Below are positions 43,925-55,295 of a DNA stretch of 64,000 nt, one piece after another. A program made the translations under genes and the position numbers. The notes under the pieces are model-generated. The model was not told where the DNA came from. It was given only the letters and a program-made list of their open reading frames with translations, and ran no database searches. Origin of the DNA: Magnolia sinica. Lineage: Eukaryota > Streptophyta > Magnoliopsida > Magnoliales > Magnoliaceae. Each line of letters starts with the position of its first letter. Within the stretch, counting starts at the first letter, position 1. The stretch is taken from assembly GCF_029962835.1 (NCBI RefSeq), contig NC_080582.1, positions 70,304,177 through 70,368,176 of the forward strand, in the 5' to 3' direction.

Positions 43925-44260
43925 AGACGCAAAGTGGGTATTGCCCCCACCACAACCTATCTCCATATATTTTGACATATCATTTGAGGGCATGAGCCCA
44001 AGGAGGCAGATTGCCCCCACCACACCACATGAAGCAGTTGGGATTTAAATCCTACCATTGAAAACTTCTTAGGAGCCACAAAAGTTTTGGATCAAGTTAA
44101 TATTTATGTTTTCCCTTCATACAGTTTATATGGAATTCAGATCAATCACTACTTCTTCAAGTGGAATGGTATACTTGAGCCTTGGATCTGCCTACTTTTT
44201 GGGCTCATGCCCTAAAATGTTCTGTCAAACTAAATGGATGGCATGGATATATGCAAATAT
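43925..44260. mobile_element. Internally deleted GGGCCC-type element
   Basis: Left arm relic CATTTGAGGGCATGAGCCC, centre TTTTGGATCAAGTTAATATT, right arm CTTTTTGGGCTCATGCCCTA. Confidence 0.6.
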
Positions 44261-44261
44261 A

Positions 44262-44358
44262 TCAGTTCGGGTATCAACACCAGGTCAAGGGTACGAGTAC
44301 CCATAGGAGGAGAAATCCCATTACGGCGTGTGTGTGTGGGGATGTGTGAAAAATAAAA
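44262..44358 (+). mobile_element. SINE, 5'-shortened copy
   Basis: B-box-like AGGGTACGAGTACCC followed by CATAGGAGGAGAAATCCCAT and GTGTGTGTGTGGGGATG, aligned in order with the 28.9-kb SINE, then an A-rich tail. The A-box region is eroded. Confidence 0.6.
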
Positions 44359-44775
44359 GGAAGGTGTTGCAACCATATTAACCTCATAATTCGAGCATAC
44401 ACTAATATGTTGGATTTAGTTAGAGTATCAAGTGAAATTCTTCATTCAAATAGGCGTTTTGTTCTTTGCAGTCGACTGTAAGAATTTTTCTTTTGTTCTA
44501 TTTTATTAGTATTGAAAAAAAAAAAAGTCCATTCATATGGAGGCAAAAGTATAACCCATTTTAAAGGACGAACCTTACCCTTTGACTGTCGCCTAATCGT
44601 TTAAAAATATTGCACAAGTAGTTGAATAGGCAATAGATCTTATACAATCTTGGTCACATACTACGTATCTACCTATCTTGATGTTTGGGGTCACAGTTAT
44701 TCGGTTTGAATTAAGCCACACATTCAATTCTTTCACGCCCACACTTACCACCTGACCAAATCTGAAAACTGAATA
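44359..44775. other. Intergenic stretch, nothing recognised
   Basis: No supported feature. Confidence 0.45.
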
Positions 44776-44777
44776 CC

Positions 44778-44793
44778 AACAACAATAACAACA

Positions 44794-44824
<31 letters not shown>

Positions 44825-44829
44825 TAATC
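44778..44829 (+). repeat. (AAC/AAT)n microsatellite
   Basis: CAACAATAACAACAATAATG followed by about eight AAT units. Confidence 0.95.
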
Positions 44830-46135
44830 ATCCAAGTGTCAACTTCACATATACTCGAGATCCAAACCTTCCAAAAGGTGATCCACGCTAAGATGATCAA
44901 ACTCCCAAAATGAGGCCATTCCAATTATCAGGTGAGCCAGAACAATTGAATTTCACTGTTTATGTGGCCCATCTGATAGTTGGAACGGGTTGGATGTGAT
45001 ACCAACAACACGTGGGTCCCACAACAGCAGCTAGGTACCCCAAGCAGTTTCCTGACTATGAGAAATAAATGGTTACTAGTAGTGCTGTCGCTTTCCTCTC
45101 ATTCGTTTGTCAAAGGTACCCACATCTCATATGATCCTTTGTTTGCCTGTCTAAGTATTGAATCGACCAAATCCATTTGGGATTTCTCTGCCTAACGCGC
45201 CAAACCCATGTCTATACCCACCATGTTGAAAAAGCCAAAATGGGTGGGTCCCACAAGGTTCCATCACCCACGTAGGTGATGTACTACAACAGCAAATGGA
45301 ACATGCTCCCCTCTTTCTCATCTCACCATCACCACAGTCGGTCCACTCGTTTTGGCATTCAGTTTCAATTTTGGTCACGTGGGATCTTTGGACCTTCATT
45401 TTAACTAAAATTCATACATAATAATGATAGAATGAATAGTTGGGCCCACCTAAATGGACGGATTAGGTCACAACATATGACACTTTCTCATGTGCCGTGT
45501 AAACGAACTCATATGCATGTGCCTTACCAATCTCATTTCGTTTCTCCTGTCTTATATGTAATGCAAGTAGCTTTTGGACATTTTTACCTCTGTGATTCAT
45601 TTCAAAAGATGCATAAGCTTAAGACATTCAAAAGACGTAAAAGCATTTAAAATAAAGTTAAGAGTAGAAGTGAAAAATAGAGCTACAATCGGATTTCATC
45701 TCTATAGTTTTTTTTTTGATTTTTTGTATACATATTTTCCTTTAAAAAAAAAGGAAAAACAAACTAAAATCTATTACTTATAAAAGGATAAAAGTTCAAA
45801 TTTTACTAGAGGAATAGAAAAAAGCCCACATCTCAGATTTAAGGAAGTAAAAGAAAGACATGAACCTTTTTTCCCACATCCCACATCTTTCCAGTCTTTG
45901 ATCTGATAGCCCTATCAAACTTCTCTTGCTTAGCTGGCACAGTACATAGTAGCAGCGGAGATGCCATGCAAAAAGACCGTGGGGCCATTACCCTACATCT
46001 GGTTAGGATGTTTGCTCAAAAATGAGGTAAGTCTAAAGCATGAAAAGGCCACAGGATAAAGAAAATATGAAGATGGGTCGCCCACGGTTGAAACCCAATC
46101 GCCCTTTCTCGCTCTCGGACGCATTGCCTACTGAT
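44830..46135. other. Intergenic stretch
   Basis: The only recurring signals are phrases such as ATCAGGTGAGCCAGAAC and CACGTGGGTCCCACAAC, which occur in other noncoding stretches here. Open frames are short and lack domains. Confidence 0.45.
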
Positions 46136-46144
46136 GCTGCCAGT

Positions 46145-46525
46145 AGCAAGGTGGCTACTGGACAGTGCTCTGTGGGCCCCTTCATGATATATGTGTTTTA
46201 TCCACACCACGTATCTATTTTTACAGATCATTTTAGGGCATGAACCCAAGAGACATGCAAATCTCAAGTGGACCACATCCAACCTGTTGATTAGGTCACA
46301 CAGACCTGGATGAAGGGACAACATAAATATCAGCTTAATCAAAAACTTCAAGAAGTTTTTAATGGTGGGTGTTCAATCACTGTTTCTTGTGGTATGGTTC
46401 GCATGAGATTTGTATATGCCTCATTTTTGGGCTTGTCCCATAAAATGATATGGAAAAACGGATGGATGGTATGGATAAAACATATACATCATGATGGGCC
46501 CCACAGAACCGTCCAGTAGATAGCT
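46145..46525. mobile_element. GGGCCC-type inverted-repeat element
   Basis: Ends CTACTGGACAGTGCTCTGTG and, on the other strand, CTACTGGACGGTTCTGTGGG. Inner arms TCATGATATATGTGTTTTAT and ATATACATCATGATGGGCCC. Confidence 0.85.
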
Positions 46526-48087
46526 CCAATAGGTGCATCTCTCTCTGCATGTGACCGGCCCATTTTTTTTTTCCCAATTTCTCCTAAGTTCTCCTATTCT
46601 GTGTCATTCTCTATGTACGTGCTTTTTTGAACCGGACCATTAATATTGGGTTAGGTGTGGACAGCCCTAAATATTCATGATGCACGTGTTGAAGATTCCG
46701 CCCATTCATTTGGTTAACATTGCTTGTCCTGAGAACCGACAGCAGGTTCGTCCGTTGGACCACACATGGATGCCAAAAATCAGTAGAAAGAGAACTGACT
46801 AACCACCTATATTCAAAACATGAGAGTGGCCCACTTGAGCTGACCCGTTTGATATTTTGAACCACACCATGTTATCTGATACCCTTCCCATAGGGCCATA
46901 CCCAAGTAATGGACCCAATCTCACGTCCATGTAACCAGCTGCCATGAAGCCCTCAATCTCAGCAGATCTCGCCAGCATGAACAACATCGCTTCTCTATTT
47001 TAAAGAAATATCATTTATTAAGGTCTTTTTTTTAAAAGGCCCACCCCAGTAGTCAGTCATCTCCACGCCTAGCTAGTAATCATAGTGTAAGATGGCCATA
47101 ATCACATCTAGTCCGTTGCTTTTCAGATGGTGAAGGATCAAGCATAATCAATATTAATCTAAAATATTGAAATATACTACTAATATTTAATTTAGAGGTT
47201 TTTTTTTTCCCTGGGGAATAGGAAGCTTGGATTAAAACAGAAAAAAAAAAAGAAAAAGAAAAAAAGAAGCATTTTCAGTGGTCATTTCATGCAGACATAA
47301 GAGTAGACTATTCATATGCATGCGCACTGATGCTGCAGACAAAAACCACAATCAAAACCGTCCAAATCAGTCCACTGTAGAGGTGGCATGGTAAAAGGTT
47401 GACTGAATGCTTTAAACCTCTTACAAATAGATGATTGTTTCTAGAAACTTACCTGATTGAGTATTTTCCATTTTAGCCATCCATTGCTGGCCTCCAATCA
47501 GACGATTATAATGATCCTTTAATGTGATTTTTTGGGGTTAATTGCCCATCCATAATCAACCCACTATTTGAATGGTTTGGATTGGGTACATGTGTGCCAC
47601 GTGTTAGCAATGGCATCCCCAGTATGGATGGTCCTACTCTGCAAGAGTATTCAATTTTTTCTGTTCTTAATGACCCAAGTACATATGAGAACTGCATGCT
47701 TCCAGAAATTTTGAACCATAGGTTGGAATTTTCTTTCATGTGTAATTACCTTATTGAGAACTGATCACCTACAGAAACTGCACCACAAGTTACTGTGCCA
47801 CACCACCACCATCCCCCACTAACATGCCACTTGTGTAAGACATCCATAGCATGAAATTCGTGGGCCCCACCATGAATATTACCCTCCTCAAAAATCAGGT
47901 CGATACACACCGCAGGTGGGTCACACCTTTATGTCAAGTCAAGACCATTGGTTCTCCATTGATTCACACAGTCAGGCCCATCTAATGAGTGGACATGATC
48001 TTTTTTGCAGGCAATATTCATGATGGGGCTACCGCAGCTTGTAGGTGATAAGTAATATATGTTATTATGCTCATCTATAACATTTCA
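46526..48087. other. Intergenic stretch
   Basis: Nothing assignable. A minus-strand segment at 46900-46990 (AMLFMLARSAEIEGFMAAG) is bordered by AG and GT in exon-like fashion, but the peptide is not recognised. Confidence 0.35.
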
Positions 48088-48103
48088 AGCCCTTGATTTA
48101 TCT

Positions 48104-48247
48104 TTTTTTTTAAAAAAAAATTATTATTATTATTTTTTAGGTTAGCTTGTTAGTACACACCCATGTCAGTACACACACTCCAAGTTAGCCACCCCCGCTA
48201 GGGATCAATACCAAGACCTCAAGTGTTGAAACGAGGTATCTCCACTC
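48104..48247 (-). mobile_element. SINE with perfect 16-bp target duplication, minus strand
   Basis: Minus strand: B-box-like GGTATTGATCCC, then GGAGTGTGTGTACTGACAT and GGGTGTGTACTAACAAGC, ending in a T/A-rich (AAT)n tail. Flanked by AGCCCTTGATTTATCT at 48088-48103 and 48248-48263. Its 3' half differs from the 12.8-kb SINE, so this may be a second SINE family. Confidence 0.88.
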
Positions 48248-48263
48248 AGCCCTTGATTTATCT

Positions 48264-49420
48264 AAATCAAACATGCACAAGGTGGTAAGCTACATTTGCA
48301 ATTTAAATTTTATGCACAAGACTGCAATCTTCTTCATTCCTCAAAACCTTTAATCATAAGTCATTACACGCACTTCAAATCACATGAAAGATACCTGTTC
48401 AATCAACCAATCAAATTCACAACCTGCCTTGTCATGTGACGTGGAGCAAAGGAACAGCATCCGCATGGTGGGCCCCTCCACCACCTGAGCCAGACAAGGC
48501 TTGATATCACTCAACGAAAATATTCCACCTGCAAGAAAGCTTTTAGAATTATTAAGATAATAATTACACATGGCCTACAATAAAACACACTTGAGCAAAT
48601 ACGCATGATGTTGACAAAATACTTGCTAGGAAGGCCCACTAGAGCTTCTTGGAGATCAATGGCATCTCCACTGACACATTGCTCGCTTCCAGAGCAGGTG
48701 GAGCTCAGAACCGTGGATCTGGTGGACCGCCACGTGAATTCGTGACCAGAAAATGGATGGCCAAATAAATTCGAGAAAAAAATGTGAGCATTGATCTACA
48801 CCGGCCTATAAAATTGCACAGATCCGATGGTTAGGATTATCAAATAGCTGTAACTTTAGTCTTTGGTCTGTCCACATGGTGGCACACCAGATCAATAGTT
48901 CCAACAAACCAGCACATGTGCCGCATGTGCGGAGAACATGCTGGAGAGTGCCACCCTTCATCTCCAATAGGCACATGTAAGCCTCTCTAGCTTTTCTCCA
49001 CAGACAATTGGCATCTCATGCGTCATGGCATGTGTAACACAAGAAAACCCAAGCTTCCCAAAACCAATGAAAACAGAAATAACCAGAATTGATGGTGCAA
49101 GCCCTAGCAGATGGTGTGTGCCAAACACCACTTCATGCCAGGCCCTACTTGAAACCCAGTTCATTAGTCAACACCGACCCACATAAGTACTACAACAGTC
49201 GTTTTTTTAACCCCAACTGACAAGCAGGTAAGGAAACATAAAATGTACAGATACAATGGTACCCATTGTCTTGTGGATGCAAACTCAAGTGAAGGTGGTA
49301 TTTGAGACTCCACTCAACTAAAGCAACCCATGACTTGGACCTCCTAATCCTTCACCTTCACACACTACCATCAACTAAAGAAGAAGCATCGAACATTGTA
49401 AAGATAGATGGATGACGTGT
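48264..49420. other. Intergenic stretch with unassigned exon-like segments
   Basis: Minus-strand 48416-48538 is open with exon-like borders (TTCTTGCAG before GGIFSLSDIK; GAACAG then GTATCT after DWLIEQ). I do not recognise the peptide, and part of it overlaps a GGTGGGCCCC repeat-type phrase. Confidence 0.3.
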
Positions 49421-49425
49421 ACTTC

Positions 49426-49515
49426 CAACTGGACCTCATTGGACGTTCCCATCATGACGATGATGATGACGACGGGGATGAGATGATGATGGGTACTTCC
49501 AATGAGGTCCAGTTG
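49426..49515. other. Hairpin with 18-bp perfect arms
   Basis: CAACTGGACCTCATTGGA at 49426-49443 is the exact complement of TCCAATGAGGTCCAGTTG at 49498-49515. Just inside, CCCATCAT and ATGATGGG also pair, extending the stem to about 30 nt across a small internal loop, with a GAT-rich loop. Confidence 0.85.
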
Positions 49516-50408
49516 AGTAGTCTGCAGACTACCATTACAAGGTAGGATGAAGAAATTGGGATCTCATTGGTTGAAGCGGGCCATCTATTTCCAATGAGGA
49601 CCTTTGGAATAAGTGGATCCACACCAGTCTAGTGGACCCCAGTTGCTTTAAACAATTGCACGAAGAGGACTAGGAGTTTGATAATAGATCTTGCCATCTT
49701 GGCAATAAACCTATCTGGTTTGCTTTATTTCCATTACATATAAAGCAGAAAAACATTTTGCAATTCATACAGCAATGAGAATCACTACACAGGCTAGATA
49801 AGGTTATTGTCATAAAGCAATCAGTTTCGACCCTCAGACATATGCCGTCACCAAAAGGCTGTACAAGTGCATAGGTTTCTAGTTGCCACTTTGACGGGGT
49901 GATGAACCATGCCTATTTATTCTACGAGGAATGCTACTTGTAACAGTGGGTGCCAACATGACATATCTGTGTGAAGACCATACATCAGGTGGATCCAATG
50001 ATGAATGTTTCCTAGACCAAAAATCTGCCCAGGCCACACAACAGGTGGGGGCGACACATGCACTAGAAAAATGGGCAATCAGAAAAAGGATAACCAACAG
50101 TCAACCTACATGTGTGACGCACCTGGTGAGTAAATTGGCCTGATCTTTAAGCTAGGGCAAATTCACTTGGGCCCACCTAATGAATGTCCCAGATCTAGTT
50201 CACATATAAGAAGCACTTGTGTCTGGTGCATGCAGATAGCAGCACAGCTACAGATTGCATTCCATTTACCCTATTTTGTGGGACTTAATGTTGGCTGGCA
50301 CACATGTAACATTGCTACCAGGCACCCGATGATGAAACACAATACTAGATTGAATGGACCATGCTTGATTTTCTGTATTCATAGGGTGGGACCACATGTA
50401 ACTTAAAC
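49516..50408. other. Intergenic stretch
   Basis: Noncoding, with phrases such as TTGGGCCCACCTAATGAATG seen elsewhere in the window. Open frames are short and unassigned. Confidence 0.45.
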
Positions 50409-50409
50409 G

Positions 50410-50905
50410 GACGACGCAGGGAAGGGCGTGATGAGGACGATCACTGTCTACCTCGGACAATAAACACCTTGAATCCACAAGGCCCTCGAGTCCACAAGAG
50501 AAATTACTTGAATCCACGAGAGAAATAAGGAATTTAGAGAATTGAAAAGCTATCAAAATAAACGAGTTTGCATGCTTAAATACTCTTAAACAAATCCTAA
50601 GACGCAATTAGAAAAGACCTAAACAAATAAGGAACCAAAAACTGTAAAACATGCAAATTTCCGCTGTTCGTCGATCGATCGATCGATCGGAATGGCGCAA
50701 AAATGTCCAGAGACTAAAACCCAAAATTTGTATTTGTTCCGATTGATCGACCTGATCGGTCGATCGATTAAACTGAGCAAAAAAAAAAAAAATGTCCAGC
50801 AAGCTTTCACCTAAATCCGAATTTCCATTGATCGATCGACCCGATCGGTCGATCGAATCGATTACTCTGCTCGATCGACTTCGATTGATCGAACTATGCT
50901 GAATT
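50410..50905 (+). mobile_element. LTR-like sequence, TGACGCAGGG family copy 2
   Basis: Starts GACGACGCAGGGAAGGGCGT with the same GATGAGGA and GAATCCAC repeats as copies at 37581 and 61618. It ends abruptly at the gypsy gag sequence. A GATC-palindrome-rich segment covers 50667-50895. Confidence 0.5.
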
Positions 50906-50930
50906 TTTGTTGATTTCCCTTTGGATTTCC

Positions 50931-51440
50931 CCAATCAAGGTTGATGCCCCCAATTTTGATTGGAGATTGGACCCCAAAGTTTTTTCCAATTGGTTTGCAG
51001 ACATTGATCACTTCTTTGAGTGGCATGGTCTGCTAGACCCACGACGAGTCGGATTCGCAAAGATGAAATTGATAGGCCAAGCAAAACTATATTGGGGAAA
51101 CGTGCAGCGTCACCGTGAGCGATCTGGAGAGGGGCCAGTTCTCTTTTGGATTGAGATGAAAGAGTTGCTGCGAGAGAAGTATGTTCCCCTTTCTTACAGG
51201 TAGAGGTTGTTGGATCCATGGCACATTTTGCGCCAAGGATCCATGATGATGACGGAAAACATCGCTAAGTTCAATGAATATATGATGAGGTGCGATGTGG
51301 ATGAGGACCCTGCACTATGGTTCTCTCCCGTTTTCGTATGGGCCTCGGGCCTGAGCTTCAGCGGGAGCTCACGCTTTACATGATCACCAATCTGGAACGT
51401 ACTTACCAGGTGGTGCAGGAAGTCCAATGTGAGGGAGATT
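50931..51440 (+). pseudogene. Gypsy gag (capsid region)
   Basis: Reads PIKVDAPNFDWRLDPKVF and NWFADIDHFFEWHG, the retrotransposon-gag signature of plant chromoviruses, then GQAKLYWGNVQ. There is an in-frame TAG near 51201 and a frameshift near 51320, after which ELQRELTLYMITNLERTY continues. Gag would form the particle around element RNA. Confidence 0.85.
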
Positions 51441-51530
51441 GATTTTCGACCTACTATGCCTAGAGTAACTACGTAGGGAGCGAGACCCCAGGTTAGAATT
51501 CAACCCAGAGCTCAACCTGGTACCCAGCCA

Positions 51531-51842
51531 ATGAATAAAAATCAAAGTAATAATATGGCTAGACCAAGTGTTAGGCCCGCGATGCCAGGGCAGTGCTACC
51601 GCTGTGGTGGCATGGGTCACATTGTTGCTGAGTGTTCAAATAAGGGTGGGTGCATTGCCTTTGTTTCCGAACACCTCACAAAAGAAGAAGTGACAGATAA
51701 AGTTGATGGTGACCAGGGTGATGAGGAGATCATTATCCCCTCCTTTGACCCAGCTAGGGATGTCAATGATGATACTGTGGAGACTATCCCACTTGCAGTG
51801 GTGAGGTGCGCCTTGATCCAGATGAAGGAAAGCGAAGATTAG
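51531..51842 (+). pseudogene. Gypsy gag zinc-knuckle and linker to protease
   Basis: Contains CYRCGGMGHIVAEC, a complete C-x2-C-x4-H-x4-C nucleic-acid-binding knuckle, at about residues 22-35. The frame ends KESED and TAG. The next codons read LKPVPHPNPYRVYWVD, which in related elements lie beyond the protease catalytic motif, so the segment between is missing. Confidence 0.82.
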
Positions 51843-52180
51843 GGTTGAAGCCAGTCCCACACCCCAACCCATACAGAGTTTATTGGGTGGATGCGACATC
51901 CCTCCCTGTGACCCAGCGATGCCTTGTTCTGATTGAGTTTGGACCATACAAGGACAAGTTGTAGTGTGATGTGGTCACGATGGACGTTAGTCATATCATC
52001 TCAGGAAGGCCATGGCTCTATGACAAAGATGTCACAATATTTAGGCGTACGAATAATTGTGTATTTAAACATGAAGGAAAGAAGCTTATCTTGAGCCTAG
52101 TCCCTCTCAAATCGTCAACAAAAGTGAAAGATGTTGCGTCCCCAGGCGATCTTAAGAGTCAAAGGGCGCCTCAGTTGAAG
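51843..52180 (+). pseudogene. Gypsy protease remnant lacking the catalytic motif
   Basis: WVDATSLPVTQRCLVLIEFG and, after an in-frame TAG at about 51961, [14 protein letters not shown] match the C-terminal half of the gypsy aspartic protease. The D-S/T-G active-site segment expected just before is absent, consistent with an internal deletion at the 51842 junction. Confidence 0.75.
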
Positions 52181-52185
52181 TCTCT

Positions 52186-53190
52186 TCACATCATAGATGC
52201 TATGGAGTTTGAGAGAGAGACTAAGGCGAGGACTATGGTGTACGACCTACTGGCTAGGGAGAGTACACCTGAGGTTGCTATGGGAATACCCCAAGAGGCT
52301 TGTCCGATCCTAGAGGAGTTTCGGAATGTCTTCCCTGAGGACCTTCCAGACGAGCTTCTACCGATGCGAGACATTCAGCATGCGATAGATCTCGTCCCAA
52401 GGGCGACTTTACCAAACCTCCCTCACTACAGAATGTACCCCACCGAGCATGCCGAGTTGAAGAGACAGGTGGATGAATTGCTTAAAAAGGGATTCATTCA
52501 TGAGAGTCTAGGCCCGTGCGCCATGCCCGCGCTTCTTACGCCCAAGAAAGATGGCACGTGGCGCATCTATGTTGATAGTAGAGCCATAAACAAGATCACT
52601 GTCAAGTATCGGTTTCCTATCTCGAGGTTTGATGACATGCTTGACATGATGGTCACCTCCACTATCTTTTTGAAAATTGAACTCAAGAATGGTTATCACC
52701 AAATTCGTGTTTGCTCGGAAGATGAATGGAAAACTGTCTTCAAGACAAAGGACGGGTTGTATGAGTGACTGGTTATGCCCTTCGGGTTAACTAATGCCCC
52801 AAGTACGTTTATAAGGGTCATGACCCAGGTGCTGCGATCCTTTATGGGCAAGTTTTTAGTCATGTACTTTGATGATATTCTCATCTATAGTACATCCCTT
52901 AGCCAGCACATCGAGCACTTGAGACAGGTCTGCAATGCCTTGTGTGCAGAAAAGCTCTATGCGAACCTCAAGAAGTGTTCCTTCTTGACCTCCCGTGTTA
53001 TCTTCCTGGGGTTCATTGTATCATCAGAGGGTATGTCTGCAGACCCTGAGAAAGTCAAGACCATTATCAATTGGCCTGAGCCGTGTACCATACATGACGT
53101 GCAAAGCTTTCAAGGCCCAGCTACGTTCTATCGGCGGTTCATCCGTGGATTTAGCTCGATTATGGCTCCCATCACAAAATGCATACGAAA
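52186..53190 (+). pseudogene. Gypsy reverse transcriptase
   Basis: Copies element RNA into DNA. Motifs in order: [40 protein letters not shown] and [11 protein letters not shown] with the catalytic DD, then [10 protein letters not shown] and the thumb NWPEP. A TGA at 52766-52768 replaces the conserved Trp before LVMPFGL, and the frame shifts near 53190. Confidence 0.92.
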
Positions 53191-53650
53191 AAGGGGAGTT
53201 TCAATGGACTAAAGTTGCAACACGAGCTTTCTCGGAAATTAAAAAGAAGATGACGAAAGCGTCAGTCATGCGTCTACTTGACTTTACCAAAGCCTTTGAG
53301 GTAGCGTGTGACGCGTCAGGAATTGCCATAGGCGGAGTGTTAAGCCAAGATGGACATCATGTGGCCTTTTTCAGTGAGAAGCTGAACGAGGCTAAACAAC
53401 GCTACTCCACTTATGAGTTATGACAAGAAGTTCTATATGGTTGTGCAATCATTACGCCATTGGCAGCATTATTTATTACCGCAAGAATTTGTCCTGTTCT
53501 CTGATCATGAAGCCTTAAAATATTTAAGCTTTCGAAAGAAGTTGAGCCCTAGGCATGCCAAGTGGGCACAAGTTCTTTAAGTGTACACGTTTGTGCTTAA
53601 GCACAAGGCTGGAAAAGAGAATAAGGTTGCTGACACTCTTAGTCGTCGTA
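53190..53650 (+). pseudogene. Gypsy RNase H domain
   Basis: FEVACDASGIAIGGVLSQDG holds the first catalytic Asp. After a frameshift near 53420 the reading continues through HWQHYLLPQEFVLFSDHEAL and ENKVADTLSRR. There is one further stop near 53580. Confidence 0.88.
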
Positions 53651-53659
53651 TCATGACGC

Positions 53660-54608
53660 TGCGGTCCATTGAGTATTGAAGTTACAGGCTTTGAGCAACT
53701 CAAGGGTGAGTACTCAAACTGTCTTGATTTTGGGATCATTTATGCGTCATTGTCTGGTAACCCGCCGTCGAGTGCGGACTTCGTCCTTACAGATGGATAT
53801 CTTTTTAGAGGAGACAAACTCTGTATCCCACGAATATCCCTCTGCGATTTTCTAGTTTGGGAGTTGCATGCCGGAGGGATGACAGGTCACTTTGGTCGAG
53901 ATAAAACAGTTGCCCTTGTGTCTGATCGTTTCTATTGGTTTAATCTCTAACGAGATGTGGCTAAGATTGTAGGGCAGTGTCGGACATGTCAACTTGCAAA
54001 GCAGATGAAGCAAAATACAGGTTTATATACTCCTTTGCCAGCTCCACATGCCCCGTGACAAGATGTTAGTATGGACTTCGTGCTTGGGCTTCCCAAGACT
54101 ATTCGAAAGCACGACTCTATACTTGTGGTTGTTGATCGATTTTCTAAGATGGCTCATTTCCTACCCTGTTATAAGACCTCAGATGCCTCCCAAGTTGCTA
54201 AGTTAATTCTTTCAGGAGGTTGTGCGACTCCATGAAGTACCTAGATCCATTGTGTCTGACAGAGATACTAGGTTCACTAGCTATTTTTGGAAGATTCTCT
54301 GGCATCTTTTGGGTATGAGGCTCCAGTTTTCTTCAGCATATCATCCCTAGTCAGATGGTCAAACAGAGGTAGTGAACCATAGCTTAAGGAATTTGTTAAA
54401 TGTCTAGTTGGAGACCACCTCGGGACCCAAGACACTGTTCTTCCCACAGCAGAGTTCGCGTATAATTCTTCAGTGAACAGGTCTACAGGAATGAGCCCGT
54501 TTGAAATTATTTCAGGTCTTAGACCCCGAGCCCCCGTAGATTTTATCCCCATGGCTACCCCACAGCGTCCTTCAGAGTTAGGAGTCCTTCGCTCAGCATA
54601 TACATGCA
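53660..54608 (+). pseudogene. Gypsy integrase (zinc-binding and core)
   Basis: HAGGMTGHFGRDKT and CRTCQLAK form the HHCC zinc site. The core follows with [46 protein letters not shown] and a DGQTEVVN block. There are stops at about 53950 and 54057 and several shifts between 54200 and 54600. Confidence 0.87.
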
Positions 54609-55245
54609 TTGCATAATGAGATCAGGAGGAAGATTAATTCATATAATGAACATTATAAACTTTTTGCTGAGACTCACAGGAGATTTAGGAAATTTCAACC
54701 TGGAGATGACGTCATGGTTCGTATTAGGTCTAATCGGTTTCCACTTGGAACCGTGAAGAAGATTCACGCCGGTAGCATAGGCCCACATAAAATTGTGAAA
54801 AGGTTGGGGTCTAATGCTTATGCTGTTGATATCCCTGCTACCATGGGCATCAGTTCTACATTTAATGTAAGAGATCCAGTTCCCTTTCACAAGACATTAC
54901 CTTTATCCACTAGTTCTCCTGTTTCTTCCCAAACCCTCCTTATATACGGACCTTGGCCACAGCCTGATCTTTATGTACCCATCTTACCTTCTCTTCCACC
55001 TGCACGAAGAAAAGACGAGATAGAGGAAATTTTGGACTCGAGGCGGTTTCCACTTGCTCCGGGGGTTTCTAGAAATTACTACTCAAATGGAGGAACAGAC
55101 CCATTATAGATAACTCTTGGATCACAGGAGCAGAGTTGCAGTGCATCAACTCCGATTTGCTTGAGAGATACAGGAGTTCACTTTCGCCAGTGGCGAATTC
55201 TTCCTACCTAGGGAGAATTGATACGGACAATAGTGGTGCACCCTT
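54609..55245 (+). pseudogene. Gypsy integrase C-terminus and chromodomain
   Basis: FQPGDDVMVRIRSNRFP is the integrase GPY-type region. EIEEILDSRRF begins a chromodomain that, after a frameshift near 55095, continues DNSWITGAELQ. A C-terminal chromodomain places the element among chromoviruses, where it targets histone marks. Confidence 0.8.
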
Positions 55246-55295
55246 TAGAGTGTACCAGAGGAGGCGTCGTCGACAGAGTACTGGAGCGGAGGAGT

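Noticed and set aside
44980-45399. Open frames on both strands near 45 kb
   Set aside because: No start context, domain or splice logic, and the region shares phrases with other noncoding repeats.
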